Positions 8,410 to 16,650 of a DNA stretch of 53,193 nt are shown here, one piece after another. The position numbers were made by a program, and so were the translations under genes. Positions within the stretch are counted from its first letter, which is position 1. Each line of letters opens with the position of its first letter. The stretch spans positions 1 to 53,193 of the forward strand of contig CAJNDS010000901.1 in NCBI GenBank assembly GCA_905221605.1. The letters are read 5' to 3'. The notes below the pieces were generated by a model that was given only the letters and a program-made list of their open reading frames with translations, had not been told where the DNA came from and did not search any database. Origin of the DNA: Symbiodinium natans. Its lineage: Eukaryota > Sar > Dinophyceae > Suessiales > Symbiodiniaceae.

Positions 8410-8559
8410 ATGGAATACGATAAATATATTAGTGCCATTAATAATTTAGAAGAAGTTGAACAAATAATAATAACTGAACCAAGATACAGACGTTGTTGCT
8501 ATTCTCTTTTAGAAATTTGTAAGGGGGTATTACAATATTTGAAACTGAAGAAAAAATAA
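8410..8559 (+). CDS. Small viral ORF, 49 residues
   Basis: Starts at the first ATG after the divergent ATPase (a longer frame upstream needs a non-ATG start and would overlap the ATPase). The product is short, helical, with IIITEPRYRRCCYSLLEICKG and a Lys-rich end. It is packed between two genes on its strand with an A/T leader ATTATATA directly before the ATG. There is no known domain and no TCTA box. It is probably real given the tight spacing, but it is short. Confidence 0.4.
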   Translation: MEYDKYISAINNLEEVEQIIITEPRYRRCCYSLLEICKGVLQYLKLKKK

Positions 8560-8567
8560 TAAAAAAT

Positions 8568-8571
8568 TCTA
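8568..8571 (+). promoter_or_regulatory. TCTA late-promoter-like box, 134-residue gene
   Basis: TCTA 12 nt before the ATG at 8,584, just after the stop of the small preceding ORF. Confidence 0.5.
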
Positions 8572-8583
8572 ATATAAACTAAT

Positions 8584-8988
8584 ATGACTGACGCAAACAA
8601 AGACGATAACAAAGATGGAGCTGATGGCGGTTTAAGTGTTAATAAAGATGGTATAAACTGCTTATTTTGTAGATGTAAAAGAAACACATACCATAAGGAA
8701 ACTAAAACAACAACAGAAGATAATAAAGTTATTGTTAATGTTGTAGAAGATAGAAGTAGTTTCAAAATAGGAAAAGGTAGGAATGTATCCCCTGATGATG
8801 GAATATTTAAACCAGATGCCACACAGCAAATTGGAGGCGTTGAGCTTTGTAGCACAGGGTGGAGTCATAATCGGAAAATCACACCAGAAGAATGCGAAGA
8901 AAGACTAGATAAAATTGAAGAAGAAGTAGAAAGAATTGATAAAGATGTATCACAGTTAAAACAAAACAATATGAATTTACTGGATTAA
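8584..8988 (+). CDS. Acidic viral protein with Cys cluster and C-terminal coiled coil
   Basis: 134 residues. The N-terminus is Asp/Lys/Gly-rich. A CLFCRCKRNTYHK cluster at about residues 26-38 could bind zinc. The middle is beta-like (KVIVNVVEDRSSFKIGKG). Residues 100-130 are a coiled coil with regular hydrophobic spacing (LDKIEEEVERIDKDVSQL). The TCTA box groups it with capsid genes, so I infer a minor virion or assembly-scaffold role. I do not recognise the family. Confidence 0.55.
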   Translation: MTDANKDDNKDGADGGLSVNKDGINCLFCRCKRNTYHKETKTTTEDNKVIVNVVEDRSSFKIGKGRNVSPDDGIFKPDATQQIGGVELCSTGWSHNRKITPEECEERLDKIEEEVERIDKDVSQLKQNNMNLLD

Positions 8989-8993
8989 TATTT

Positions 8994-9005
8994 AAAAATA
9001 TTTTT
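8994..9005. terminator. Palindrome after 134-residue gene
   Basis: AAAAATATTTTT is a perfect 12-bp palindrome 5 bp after the stop at 8,988. Its A/T-run form resembles the hairpin at 6,890-6,914, so it may mark a transcript 3' end. In DNA this AT-rich it could also be chance. Confidence 0.3.
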
Positions 9006-9272
9006 CTAATATATATTGACAGTGTATAGTCTTTTGAATTCCCCTCTGAAAATGAAACAGGATGAAACACCCCGAATGTGCGCCCATTGCTCAAAATCGT
9101 CTCTATAGCAGGATTAGCACAGAATACAGCAAATTGAAAGTCCGCCCAGACATCATAAGACCCCGCTAATTCTGTCTTTTGCGTGAGTGGAAGCATGAAA
9201 GGGAAGTAGTGCGACACGCTTACACAATTGATACTACATAAGCTAGGATCGGAATTCGTTTGGAGCTATGCT
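9006..9272 (-). pseudogene. GC-richer ORF remnant, origin unknown
   Basis: This stretch is visibly richer in G+C than the viral genes on both sides. It holds one minus-strand frame open from about 9,272 down to 9,006 and beyond, with ordinary-looking protein sequence (AGSYDVWADFQFAVFC, NGRTFGVFHPVSFSEGN). The only ATG is internal (9,196); a GTG sits at 9,217. Codon choice uses many G/C-ending triplets, unlike neighbours. I read it as a fragment inserted from elsewhere or a decayed gene. No family recognised. Confidence 0.35.
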
Positions 9273-9331
9273 AAATCTTAAGGAATTTTATATAATATAG
9301 CAGGTATTATATAAATTTCCAAATATATTAT

Positions 9332-9541
9332 ATGACTATTTATAAAAATAATATTATTTTGAATTTTAATGATATTGAAACAATAAATATTGAAGATGTT
9401 AAATATTGTTGGAAATGTAAAATATACAAAGACAAAGAAGATTTTAAAAGTTTATATGAAGAAAAGCATTATAATAAAACTTGTCGTAATTGTCTTGATA
9501 AAATGAATAAATATTTTCATAAATGTATTTCTAAAAAATAA
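9332..9541 (+). CDS. Small zinc-ribbon protein
   Basis: 69 residues. The core is C-W-K-C-K ... K-x-D-F-K ... C-R-N-C, so two CxxC knuckles separated by about 25 residues, followed by a basic tail with one more Cys. It has the same pattern as the 144-residue protein at 10,841 on the other side of the recombinase, so the two look like paralogues. A treble-clef or zinc-ribbon fold binding DNA or protein is likely. No TCTA box; the leader is TATTATATG. Confidence 0.55.
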   Translation: MTIYKNNIILNFNDIETINIEDVKYCWKCKIYKDKEDFKSLYEEKHYNKTCRNCLDKMNKYFHKCISKK

Positions 9542-9588
9542 CTTTAAAAAATCGTAATAAAGATTTAAAATATTTAGTATATTATATA

Positions 9589-10791
9589 ATGACTGAAATC
9601 AAAAGTAAAAAACCAGTTTGGAATAAACAAGATGAGAGCAGGTATAATTCATTATATAACAAATTAAAAGCATCAGGTGAAGATATTAATAAAGAAAATT
9701 ATCTTAAAAAATACAATAAATCAAAATTACAAAGATTTATTAATAAATTAGAATTATCAACATCAACTAAAGAAAGTTTTAATTTTATGGTGGCTAAATG
9801 GCTACGAATGAATAAACCTAATGATACAACAATACAAAATTTTCAAACTACAGGGTATAAACTAAAAAAGAAACGCGAAGAGGAGGACGCAAATAATGAA
9901 CTAGATGAGAGAGAACTGGAGAATTATAGGGATTATTCATATTTTGTTGATATTTTGAACTCTATAAATTACAAAGAAATTAGAACATATAGAACCCATT
10001 TACAATATTTATTGTTAAGTTTATTAATTAAAAATCCACCAGTGAGAACTTCTGTATATACATCTTTACAATTTCACACCAAAGGAGGTTATGATGAAAA
10101 GAAGAATTATTTATTTTTACAAACAACAGCAGGTAAGCGACAGGCAATTTTGTTTATAGGTAATGATAAAGTTTCAAACACCAAGTATTTTAAGGAAGAT
10201 CTAATACATAATTTTATAGAAATTGAAGACAGAGAATTAGTTGAATTAATTTATTATTCATATGAAAAATATCCTAGAAATTATGTTTTTGAAAACAACA
10301 TTAATAAAAAACCTATTGAAGATGAAACATTATTAAAATATTTGAGAGAGATTACAAAAGTTGATAAAATTAATATTGATATGATGAGAAGTATTTATAT
10401 CACACATCAACATGGCTCAAAGAAAATGACATATGCTGAAAAAACTAAACTTGCTCAAAAGATGCGACATACAGTAACCACTGCGGAATTACGATACTTT
10501 AAATTATTAAACAAAGACAGTGATGAAAGTCTGAAAGATAAAAGGATAAAAGAACTTGAAGAAATGAACAAAGAATTAAATGATAAAGTAGCACAATTAG
10601 AAAAACAATTAGAAGAAACTGAAATTAAATTAAGAGATACAAAAGGTGAAGTGTCGCAATCTTCAGAATGGAAGAAGAAAAGATATGATATTATTTACAG
10701 ATTAAACAAGGGGATTAATAAAAATGTCAAAGAAAAGACACTTGAAAAATATGATATAAAATACAATAGTGATAAGCATGAATATTATTAA
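9589..10791 (+). CDS. Tyrosine recombinase (integrase)
   Basis: 400 residues. The N-terminal half (to about 110) is helical and Lys-rich, like a core-binding domain. Catalytic-domain landmarks appear in order: Arg I is R153 in NPPVRTSVYTSL, a beta-hairpin follows with KGGYDEKKNYLFLQT, Arg II is R267 in DMMRSIYITHQ (the usual His three residues earlier is not seen), the His/Trp position is H294 in KMRHTVTTAELRYFK, and the nucleophile is Y303. A long coiled coil (about 316-350) and a basic tail extend past the catalytic domain. Enzymes of this type integrate several polinton-like viruses and Cryptons. Here it would be the integration enzyme of the element, which lies in host DNA. Flanked by two zinc-ribbon genes. 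No TCTA box, so probably not late. Confidence 0.75.
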   Translation: MTEIKSKKPVWNKQDESRYNSLYNKLKASGEDINKENYLKKYNKSKLQRFINKLELSTSTKESFNFMVAKWLRMNKPNDTTIQNFQTTGYKLKKKREEEDANNELDERELENYRDYSYFVDILNSINYKEIRTYRTHLQYLLLSLLIKNPPVRTSVYTSLQFHTKGGYDEKKNYLFLQTTAGKRQAILFIGNDKVSNTKYFKEDLIHNFIEIEDRELVELIYYSYEKYPRNYVFENNINKKPIEDETLLKYLREITKVDKINIDMMRSIYITHQHGSKKMTYAEKTKLAQKMRHTVTTAELRYFKLLNKDSDESLKDKRIKELEEMNKELNDKVAQLEKQLEETEIKLRDTKGEVSQSSEWKKKRYDIIYRLNKGINKNVKEKTLEKYDIKYNSDKHEYY

Positions 10792-10792
10792 A

Positions 10793-10836
10793 ATATTGTC
10801 TTAATATGTTATAAAAGAAATATATTAAGATAATAT
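10793..10836. terminator. Inverted repeat after recombinase gene
   Basis: ATATTGTCTTAATAT (10,793-10,807) pairs with ATATTAAGATAATAT (10,822-10,836) over 15 positions with one G-T wobble, loop 14 nt. It lies between the recombinase stop and the next ATG at 10,841. It could end the recombinase transcript, or be a binding or core site for the recombinase; the sequence alone does not decide. Confidence 0.4.
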
Positions 10837-10840
10837 AATA

Positions 10841-11275
10841 ATGAGTAATTTTATTGGATATTTTAAACAAGACCTAAAGCAATACTTAAAACATCAAAAC
10901 CCTGAAAGAGATCCATTATATTGGAAAACAAAGGATAATGAAAAATTACCTATTGAAGCAATTGAAAAAGTTTTTAACGCCAAATTTTGCTATGGATGTA
11001 AAGAATGGAGATACAAAGAACAATTTAATATTCTTGATCCAAATACTGATGAAAATGAATTACATAAAGGAGTATCAAGAAGATGTAATATATGTATAAA
11101 TAAGAAAAGAAAGAAAGAAGAAGAGAGAGAGATGCGTATAAATTACTATATGACTAGGATGAATATTTATCATAAATTAATAAATGATGAAACATTCAAA
11201 CCCGACGCTAAACTTCTCCAGCGGTTTAAAATAGGATATGATGGGCAAGACAAATTATATTATTTAGATGATTAA
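10841..11275 (+). CDS. Zinc-ribbon protein, paralogue of the 9,332 gene
   Basis: 144 residues. Residues 48-87 hold C-Y-G-C-K-E ... K-E-Q-F ... R-C-N-I-C, the same two-knuckle layout as the 69-residue protein at 9,332. A basic helix (KKRKKEEERE) follows, and the C-terminus is YDGQDKLYYL. Probably binds nucleic acid. It follows the recombinase by 49 bp on the same strand, across an inverted repeat. No TCTA box. Family not recognised. Confidence 0.6.
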   Translation: MSNFIGYFKQDLKQYLKHQNPERDPLYWKTKDNEKLPIEAIEKVFNAKFCYGCKEWRYKEQFNILDPNTDENELHKGVSRRCNICINKKRKKEEEREMRINYYMTRMNIYHKLINDETFKPDAKLLQRFKIGYDGQDKLYYLDD

Positions 11276-11289
11276 CAACAAAAATATTA

Positions 11290-11778
11290 CTATTTTGGAT
11301 CTTGGTATCTCAAACTTTTTTGACTTGGTAGTCTCCTATACATATTTAAACCATAGTTGTTAAAACACTTTTTGAATATTTCTAGTTCTTTTACTGTCCA
11401 AACAGGAGCACCTTCAAAACTTTTAAGAAGTCCAAATAATTGCCTACCTTTCGGAATTAATACATCGTTATCATCTTGCCATAATTCTTTCACTTTATAA
11501 GGTATAAAACCATACAGACTCTCATTTCCACATCTGCCATCAATGAAATATAATCTCATAGTTTTATAATCACCATACCCTAAACTACTAAAGTTTTCAA
11601 AAAGAATACCGCCTTCTGATATTTGTTCTGGTTTAAATGAATATTCATCAGTTTTATAATGTTCATTAAAATTCTCTTGCAACTCATTGCATATCTTAAC
11701 AAACTCACTTTTTGTAATATCTCTCAATGATTTTATTGGTATTCTGACAGCGTATGTGTTTATCTTCAATTTAGTCAT
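11290..11778 (-). CDS. Viral protein of unknown function, 162 residues
   Basis: A mixed alpha/beta protein with no motif I can assign. It starts MTKLKINTYAVRIP and contains GYGDYKTMRLYFIDGRCG and a C-terminal Arg/Ser/Lys segment. It is convergent with the 144-residue gene, with 14 bp between stops. Upstream lies a 466-bp gene-free A/T region shared with the divergent GIY-YIG gene at 12,245. No TCTA box. Confidence 0.6.
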   Translation of the reverse strand: MTKLKINTYAVRIPIKSLRDITKSEFVKICNELQENFNEHYKTDEYSFKPEQISEGGILFENFSSLGYGDYKTMRLYFIDGRCGNESLYGFIPYKVKELWQDDNDVLIPKGRQLFGLLKSFEGAPVWTVKELEIFKKCFNNYGLNMYRRLPSQKSLRYQDPK

Positions 11779-12244
11779 TATAATATTAAAGAAAAATAAC
11801 CTTTAAAACTGTATATTGTAATTAAACATAGAAAAACCAGATACAACCACCAACAAACAAATAAATAAAACATTTTTATAATAAAACCAACATTATTATA
11901 AATTTGTTTAAGAGTAATAATATAATAATATAACATAAATATTCTTATGCCAGAAGTTTAATAAAAACCATATTTTTTCCAGATTATTTAGAGAAAAATG
12001 AATAAACATAATATTTCGTCATAAAACAAGATAATTTTTCAAAAATTTAGGAAAATTTATTTTTCAAAATTTAATTTCAAAATATTATATTTTTAAAATA
12101 TCAAAATTTTTACGGTTTTTAGGCATAAATATTATACTTATTCATTTTACTCAAAAATATTCGGAATTTATACGGCATATTGCCAGACCATATATTATTA
12201 TGTTAAAAAGGTCTTAAAGAAATAATAATATATATTATTATAAT
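11779..12244. other. Gene-free A/T-rich region between divergent viral genes
   Basis: 466 bp, almost wholly A and T, with no open frame of note. It holds short repeated words (TATTATTATAA, AAATATTATA, TTTTCAAAATTT) and the leaders of two divergent genes. It is the longest gene-free gap in the viral block, so an origin or a control region is possible, but I see no iteron or strong dyad. Confidence 0.35.
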
Positions 12245-13186
12245 ATGGAGATCATAAATAAATATTATGATGAATTAAATAAACTATTAAGAAGCAACGG
12301 CGAGAAATTAGCGGATATATTAGTAAAGAGAGCCCAACACAAACATTTATTAGAAAAATATAATAATACATTAAATGAAAATGATAAAAATATTATTGAT
12401 AATCATATGGCAGAAATTGAAGATGAATTTAATAAAATTAATAATGATATTGATAATTTAAAAAATCTTATTAATGATTTAGAAGATTTTTTTAATATTG
12501 AACATGATGACGATAGAATGAAAGCAATATTTCACGGCGATATAGATGAAGAAGAAGAGGAAGAAGAAGATGAAGAAGAAGAGGAAGATGAAGGTATAGT
12601 GTATATTATCAAAAACAACAAAAACGACTTAACATACATCGGCTCGTCACGGCTGACGCTACAAAAGAGATTAGCGCAACATATATCCTACGCAGATCGC
12701 CACCATGGAAACAATCCATTCTGCAAAGCCATTAGGGAAATTGGATCAGGAAATTTTTGCATAGAACCTCTGGAATATTTTCAGCATATTACAAAGAGAG
12801 ATTTGTTATTAAAAGAAACAGAATACATAAGCAAATACAAGCCCAAGTTAAATTCCTATGTTCCAGGAACAGGACGCAGGATTGAAAGCGACGAGCAAAG
12901 CGAAGAAGATACACCAAGTGAAGAATTAAAGACACCGACAGATTTTAAAAACATGGATGAAGTTTTTATTAATTTTGTAAATGCTACATATATCAAAACA
13001 GACAACAAGAAGGATAAAATCAAACCTGGAGAAATTAGAGATGAATTTAATAAACATATTGAAATGAATAATTTAATAAATCCAAAAATCACAACTTTCA
13101 AAGTAAATCAGTTAATGGAGAAACTAGGATTTAATATTTCTAAATCAGATGTAGAAATATACAGATATATTAAAAAGATATCATAA
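12245..13186 (+). CDS. Coiled-coil GIY-YIG endonuclease with C-terminal domain
   Basis: 313 residues. Residues 1-95 are a coiled coil, then a Glu/Asp run at 101-115. The GIY-YIG nuclease core starts at G116-I-V-Y-I-I, with Y130-I-G132, then R141 and H145 in LQKRLAQH, and a Glu in LLLKETEYI near residue 187; these are the expected catalytic positions. A charged linker leads to a C-terminal helical domain (about 235-313, ending KSDVEIYRYIKKI), which looks like a winged helix of the type seen behind viral primase-helicases and GIY-YIG proteins. It is the last gene before the viral block ends. The nuclease match is far clearer here than in the gene at 6,913. Confidence 0.8.
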   Translation: MEIINKYYDELNKLLRSNGEKLADILVKRAQHKHLLEKYNNTLNENDKNIIDNHMAEIEDEFNKINNDIDNLKNLINDLEDFFNIEHDDDRMKAIFHGDIDEEEEEEEDEEEEEDEGIVYIIKNNKNDLTYIGSSRLTLQKRLAQHISYADRHHGNNPFCKAIREIGSGNFCIEPLEYFQHITKRDLLLKETEYISKYKPKLNSYVPGTGRRIESDEQSEEDTPSEELKTPTDFKNMDEVFINFVNATYIKTDNKKDKIKPGEIRDEFNKHIEMNNLINPKITTFKVNQLMEKLGFNISKSDVEIYRYIKKIS

Positions 13187-13490
13187 AATTGTACGGCGAA
13201 ATAATATTTTAAATAAGATGACAATATTTATAATCATAAAATAATAAATTTATATTTACAAAATTCAATAAGATTAATAATTTAATTTTATAAAACTATT
13301 TTGTGAAAAATTTCTTGATATATATACAGAAAAAAATTAATATTTCTCGCCAAAAAAATTGCTAAACTTATTCAGAAAATATTCTGGGCAAAATATTAAA
13401 ATATTCTGGGCAAAATATTAAAATATTCTGGGCAAAATATAAAATAGAAAAGGTGGAAAACTTTTTCTACTAATTTTTTTTGATATATGA
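13187..13490. other. A/T-rich end of the viral block
   Basis: No gene. Low-complexity A/T sequence with one short tandem repeat (13,381-13,446). At 13,490/13,491 composition changes abruptly and the GC-rich tandem array starts. If the viral block is an integrated element, this segment should hold its right terminus; a terminal inverted repeat cannot be tested because the left end is outside the window. Confidence 0.5.
13381..13446 (+). repeat. 22-bp tandem repeat, three copies, near viral end
   Basis: ATTCTGGGCAAAATATTAAA begins at 13,381, 13,403 and 13,425, period 22, the last copy diverging at its end. The GGGC core stands out in this A/T background. Iterated sites close to an element end can be protein-binding sites. 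Confidence 0.7.
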
Positions 13491-14540
13491 TTTCTTCATT
13501 CATGTGAAAAGAATTTTAAGCCGCAGCTGGCTCCAAGTCCTCTTCATTCTCACTCTATTCAAAACATCACGACGGACCTCGAAGGGGCCTCGACCGCTGA
13601 AGATGATCCTGCAAAAGCTATTCTTGCTGCCGCAAGTTTTAATTTCAGACTTCTCGACGGGCCTCAAATAAGGCCTCGATGATCCTGAGCTGTCAAAGAT
13701 TTCGACGGGCGTGAGAAAGTCCTGAGAAGCCCTCTGCGTGACATTGCAAGCTGATGTTGGTAGTTGGTAGTCTCCAGCGGGCAAGCAAACAAAATCGCGC
13801 CCTGTTCAACTGGAGGAGGCCTCGGACCGGCCTCGGGAGGCTTGGAAGCCTTCAGCAAAGTCTGAGGCTCGAAGATGATGTTGCGCGTAAGCCAAGTGAA
13901 CGCTCCCAACCATTTAAACCTCAACATGCACCTCAATGGAGAAGACGAACTGACGTTCACAAGGCTTTCGCTGGCATCGGCCTTTCCCTATATCTTCTTC
14001 TTCATTGGGCGCATGGCAACTTAAGTTCCGGGCCGGCGCAGCACGCTTAAATACCTCCGCCGTCCAAAACCCAAGCCCGCCAAAGGTCTCATTCTGCAAT
14101 GCCGAGCAGGCGACTCTGCGCAACCACAGAAGATGTTGAAGCCACGTTGGTCAACTTCCCAGAGCTTGAAGCGTGACTCCTTTCCACAGGAAAAACCAAC
14201 AGACCTGCAGCTCAGCGGGGCTGTCGGGCGACCCCACTTTCAGGCCCGCAAAACACAAGCAATTCTGGCTTCGCCAGGATGGGCCTCCACAGTTGCAGTT
14301 CTGCCTCACTGCAAGATTACAAAGACGCGCATGCAGCTGCTTCGGACAAGCCCCGTGCGCTTAGGATGACGCTGTCCAAAGTTACTAGAACAAGGGCAGG
14401 GGCGCAGCCCACGAGATCCGGTTGCACGGGCGCAAATTCGGGGCAAAAAACGGGGCCGTCTCGCGGCCCCAAAAATGGGGCCGCGAAATGGACCCAGTTC
14501 CTGTAATACAATTTAAAATTAAATTTAGGGGTTGTGAAAC

Positions 14541-14589
14541 CGCGACCCCAAAATTGGGGCCACCTGGCGGCCCCAATTTTGGGGCCGCG
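14541..14589. repeat. Long GGGGCC hairpin in array unit
   Basis: CCCCAAAATTGGGGCC (14,546-14,561) and GGCCCCAATTTTGGGG (14,569-14,584) form a perfect 16-bp stem with a 7-nt loop, extended by CGCG on both sides past one mismatch. It recurs in each of the five full copies. Confidence 0.8.
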
Positions 14590-14995
14590 AATTCTTCTAT
14601 TTTTAGGCTCATCTCATCTCGCGCTTTCCACTCGGGGCCCACAGACAAGTGCTCAAAGCGGAAACCTGAGAACCACGACCGCCGCAGGCAGCTTTGTGGT
14701 GGAAGAGATCAACATGAGAGAAACGTGCACAGGGGAGGCCCTCGCACGCGAAGCCAGAATTGTTGAGATTTTTCGACCCCAGATTTGGAGTCGCGCAAAC
14801 TGGCAACTTTTGCAAACATGTGTGTGTACGCGATATTGCAAGGCCTCAGGCCTTCTGAGGCCTCCCGAACCCTCAGTCATGGGGTTTCGAAGCCTTCCGA
14901 GGCCTCCCGAGGCCTCACTCATGGGATTTCGAGGCCTTTCGAGGCCTCGCGAGGCCTCGACAAAATCCCAAAACCCCTTTAGCTTGCAAGATTAC

Positions 14996-15050
14996 GAGGC
15001 CTCGGGGACCCGGGCTTATAATACTATTAGAGGGGTCCCCGCAAGGCCTC
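14996..15050. repeat. GAGGCCTC-rich hairpin at unit end
   Basis: GGCCTCGGGGACC and GGTCCCCGCAAGGCC face each other around a loop holding CTTATAATACTATTAGA. Upstream (14,838-14,960) the word GAGGCCTC or close forms occurs many times. Present at the end of every full copy. The A/T loop with TATAAT inside such GC-rich arms is unusual, but a promoter cannot be claimed. Confidence 0.6.
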
Positions 15051-15074
15051 GAGCCCGGACGAACCCTGGCTGCC

Positions 15075-16650
15075 TTTCTTCATTCATGTGAAAAGAATTT
15101 TAAGCCGCAGCTGGCTCCAAGTCCTCTTCATTCTCACTCTATTCAAAACATCACGACGGACCTCGAAGGGGCCTCGACCGCTGAAGATGATCCTGCAAAA
15201 GCTATTCTTGCTGCCGCAAGTTTTAATTTCAGACTTCTCGACGGGCCTCAAATAAGGCCTCGATGATCCTGAGCTGTCAAAGATTTCGACGGGCGTGAGA
15301 AAGTCCTGAGAAGCCCTCTGCGTGACATTGCAAGCTGATGTTGGTAGTTGGTAGTCTCCAGCGGGCAAGCAAACAAAATCGCGCCCTGTTCAACTGGAGG
15401 AGGCCTCGGACCGGCCTCGGGAGGCTTGGAAGCCTTCAGCAAAGTCTGAGGCTCGAAGATGATGTTGCGTGTAAGCCAAGTGAACGCTCCCAACCATTTA
15501 AACCTCAACATGCACCTCAATGGAGAAGACGAACTGACGTTCACAAGGCTTTCGCTGGCATCGGCCTTTCCCTATATCTTCTTCTTCATTGGGCGCATGG
15601 CAACTTAAGTTCCGGGCCGGCGCAGCACGCTTAAATACCTCCGCCGTCCAAAACCCAAGCCCGCCAAAGGTCTCATTCTGCAATGCCGAGCAGGCGACTC
15701 TGCGCAACCACAGAAGATGTCGTTGGTCAACTTCCCAGAGCTTGAAGCGTGACTCCTTTCCACAGGAAAAACCAACAGACCTGCAGCTCAGCGGGGCTGT
15801 CGGGCGACCCCACTTTCAGGCCCGCAAAACACAAGCAATTCTGGCTTCGCCAGGATGGGCCTCCACAGTTGCAGTTCTGCCTCACTGCAAGATTACAAAG
15901 ACGCGCATGCAGCTGCTTCGGACAAGCCCCGTGCGCTTAGGATGACGCTGTCCAAAGTTACTAGAACAAGGGCAGGGGCGCAGCCCACGAGATCCGGTTG
16001 CACGGGCGCAAATTCGGGGCAAAAAACGGGGCCGTCTCGCGGCCCCAAAAATGGGGCCGCGAAATGGACCCAGTTCCTGTAATACAATTTAAAATTAAAT
16101 TTAGGGGTTGTGAAACCGCGACCCCAAAATTGGGGCCACCTGGCGGCCCCAATTTTGGGGCCGCGAATTCTTCTATTTTTAGGCTCATCTCATCTCGCGC
16201 TTTCCACTCGGGGCCCACAGACAAGTGCTCAAAGCGGAAACCTGAGAACCACGACCGCCGCAGGCAGCTTTGTGGTGGAAGAGATCAACATGAGAGAAAC
16301 GTGCACAGGGGAGGCCCTCGCACGCGAAGCCAGAATTGTTGAGATTTTTCGACCCCAGATTTGGAGTCGCGCAAACTGGCAACTTTTGCAAACATGTGTG
16401 TGTACGCGATATTGCAAGGCCTCAGGCCTTCTGAGGCCTCCCGAACCCTCAGTCATGGGGTTTCGAAGCCTTCCGAGGCCTCCCGAGGCCTCACTCATGG
16501 GATTTCGAGGCCTTTCGAGGCCTCGCGAGGCCTCGACAAAATCCCAAAACCCCTTTAGCTTGCAAGATTACGAGGCCTCGGGGACCCGGGCTTATAATAC
16601 TATTAGAGGGGTCCCCGCAAGGCCTCGAGCCCGGACGAACCCTGGCTGCC
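15075..16650 (+). repeat. Array copy 2 (1,576 bp)
   Basis: Lacks the 8-bp segment (AGATGTCGTTGGTC form). Has TTGCGTGTAAG. Confidence 0.85.

Larger units (their letters stand above)
13491..15074 (+). repeat. Array copy 1 (1,584 bp)
   Basis: First copy, starting exactly at the viral/host boundary. It has the 8-bp segment (TGTTGAAGCCACGTTGG form) and the TTGCGCGTAAG variant, both shared with copy 5. Confidence 0.85.

Noticed and set aside
14996-15050. GGGGACC...GGTCCCC hairpin considered as a tRNA.
   Set aside because: Too short, with no T-arm or anticodon arm.
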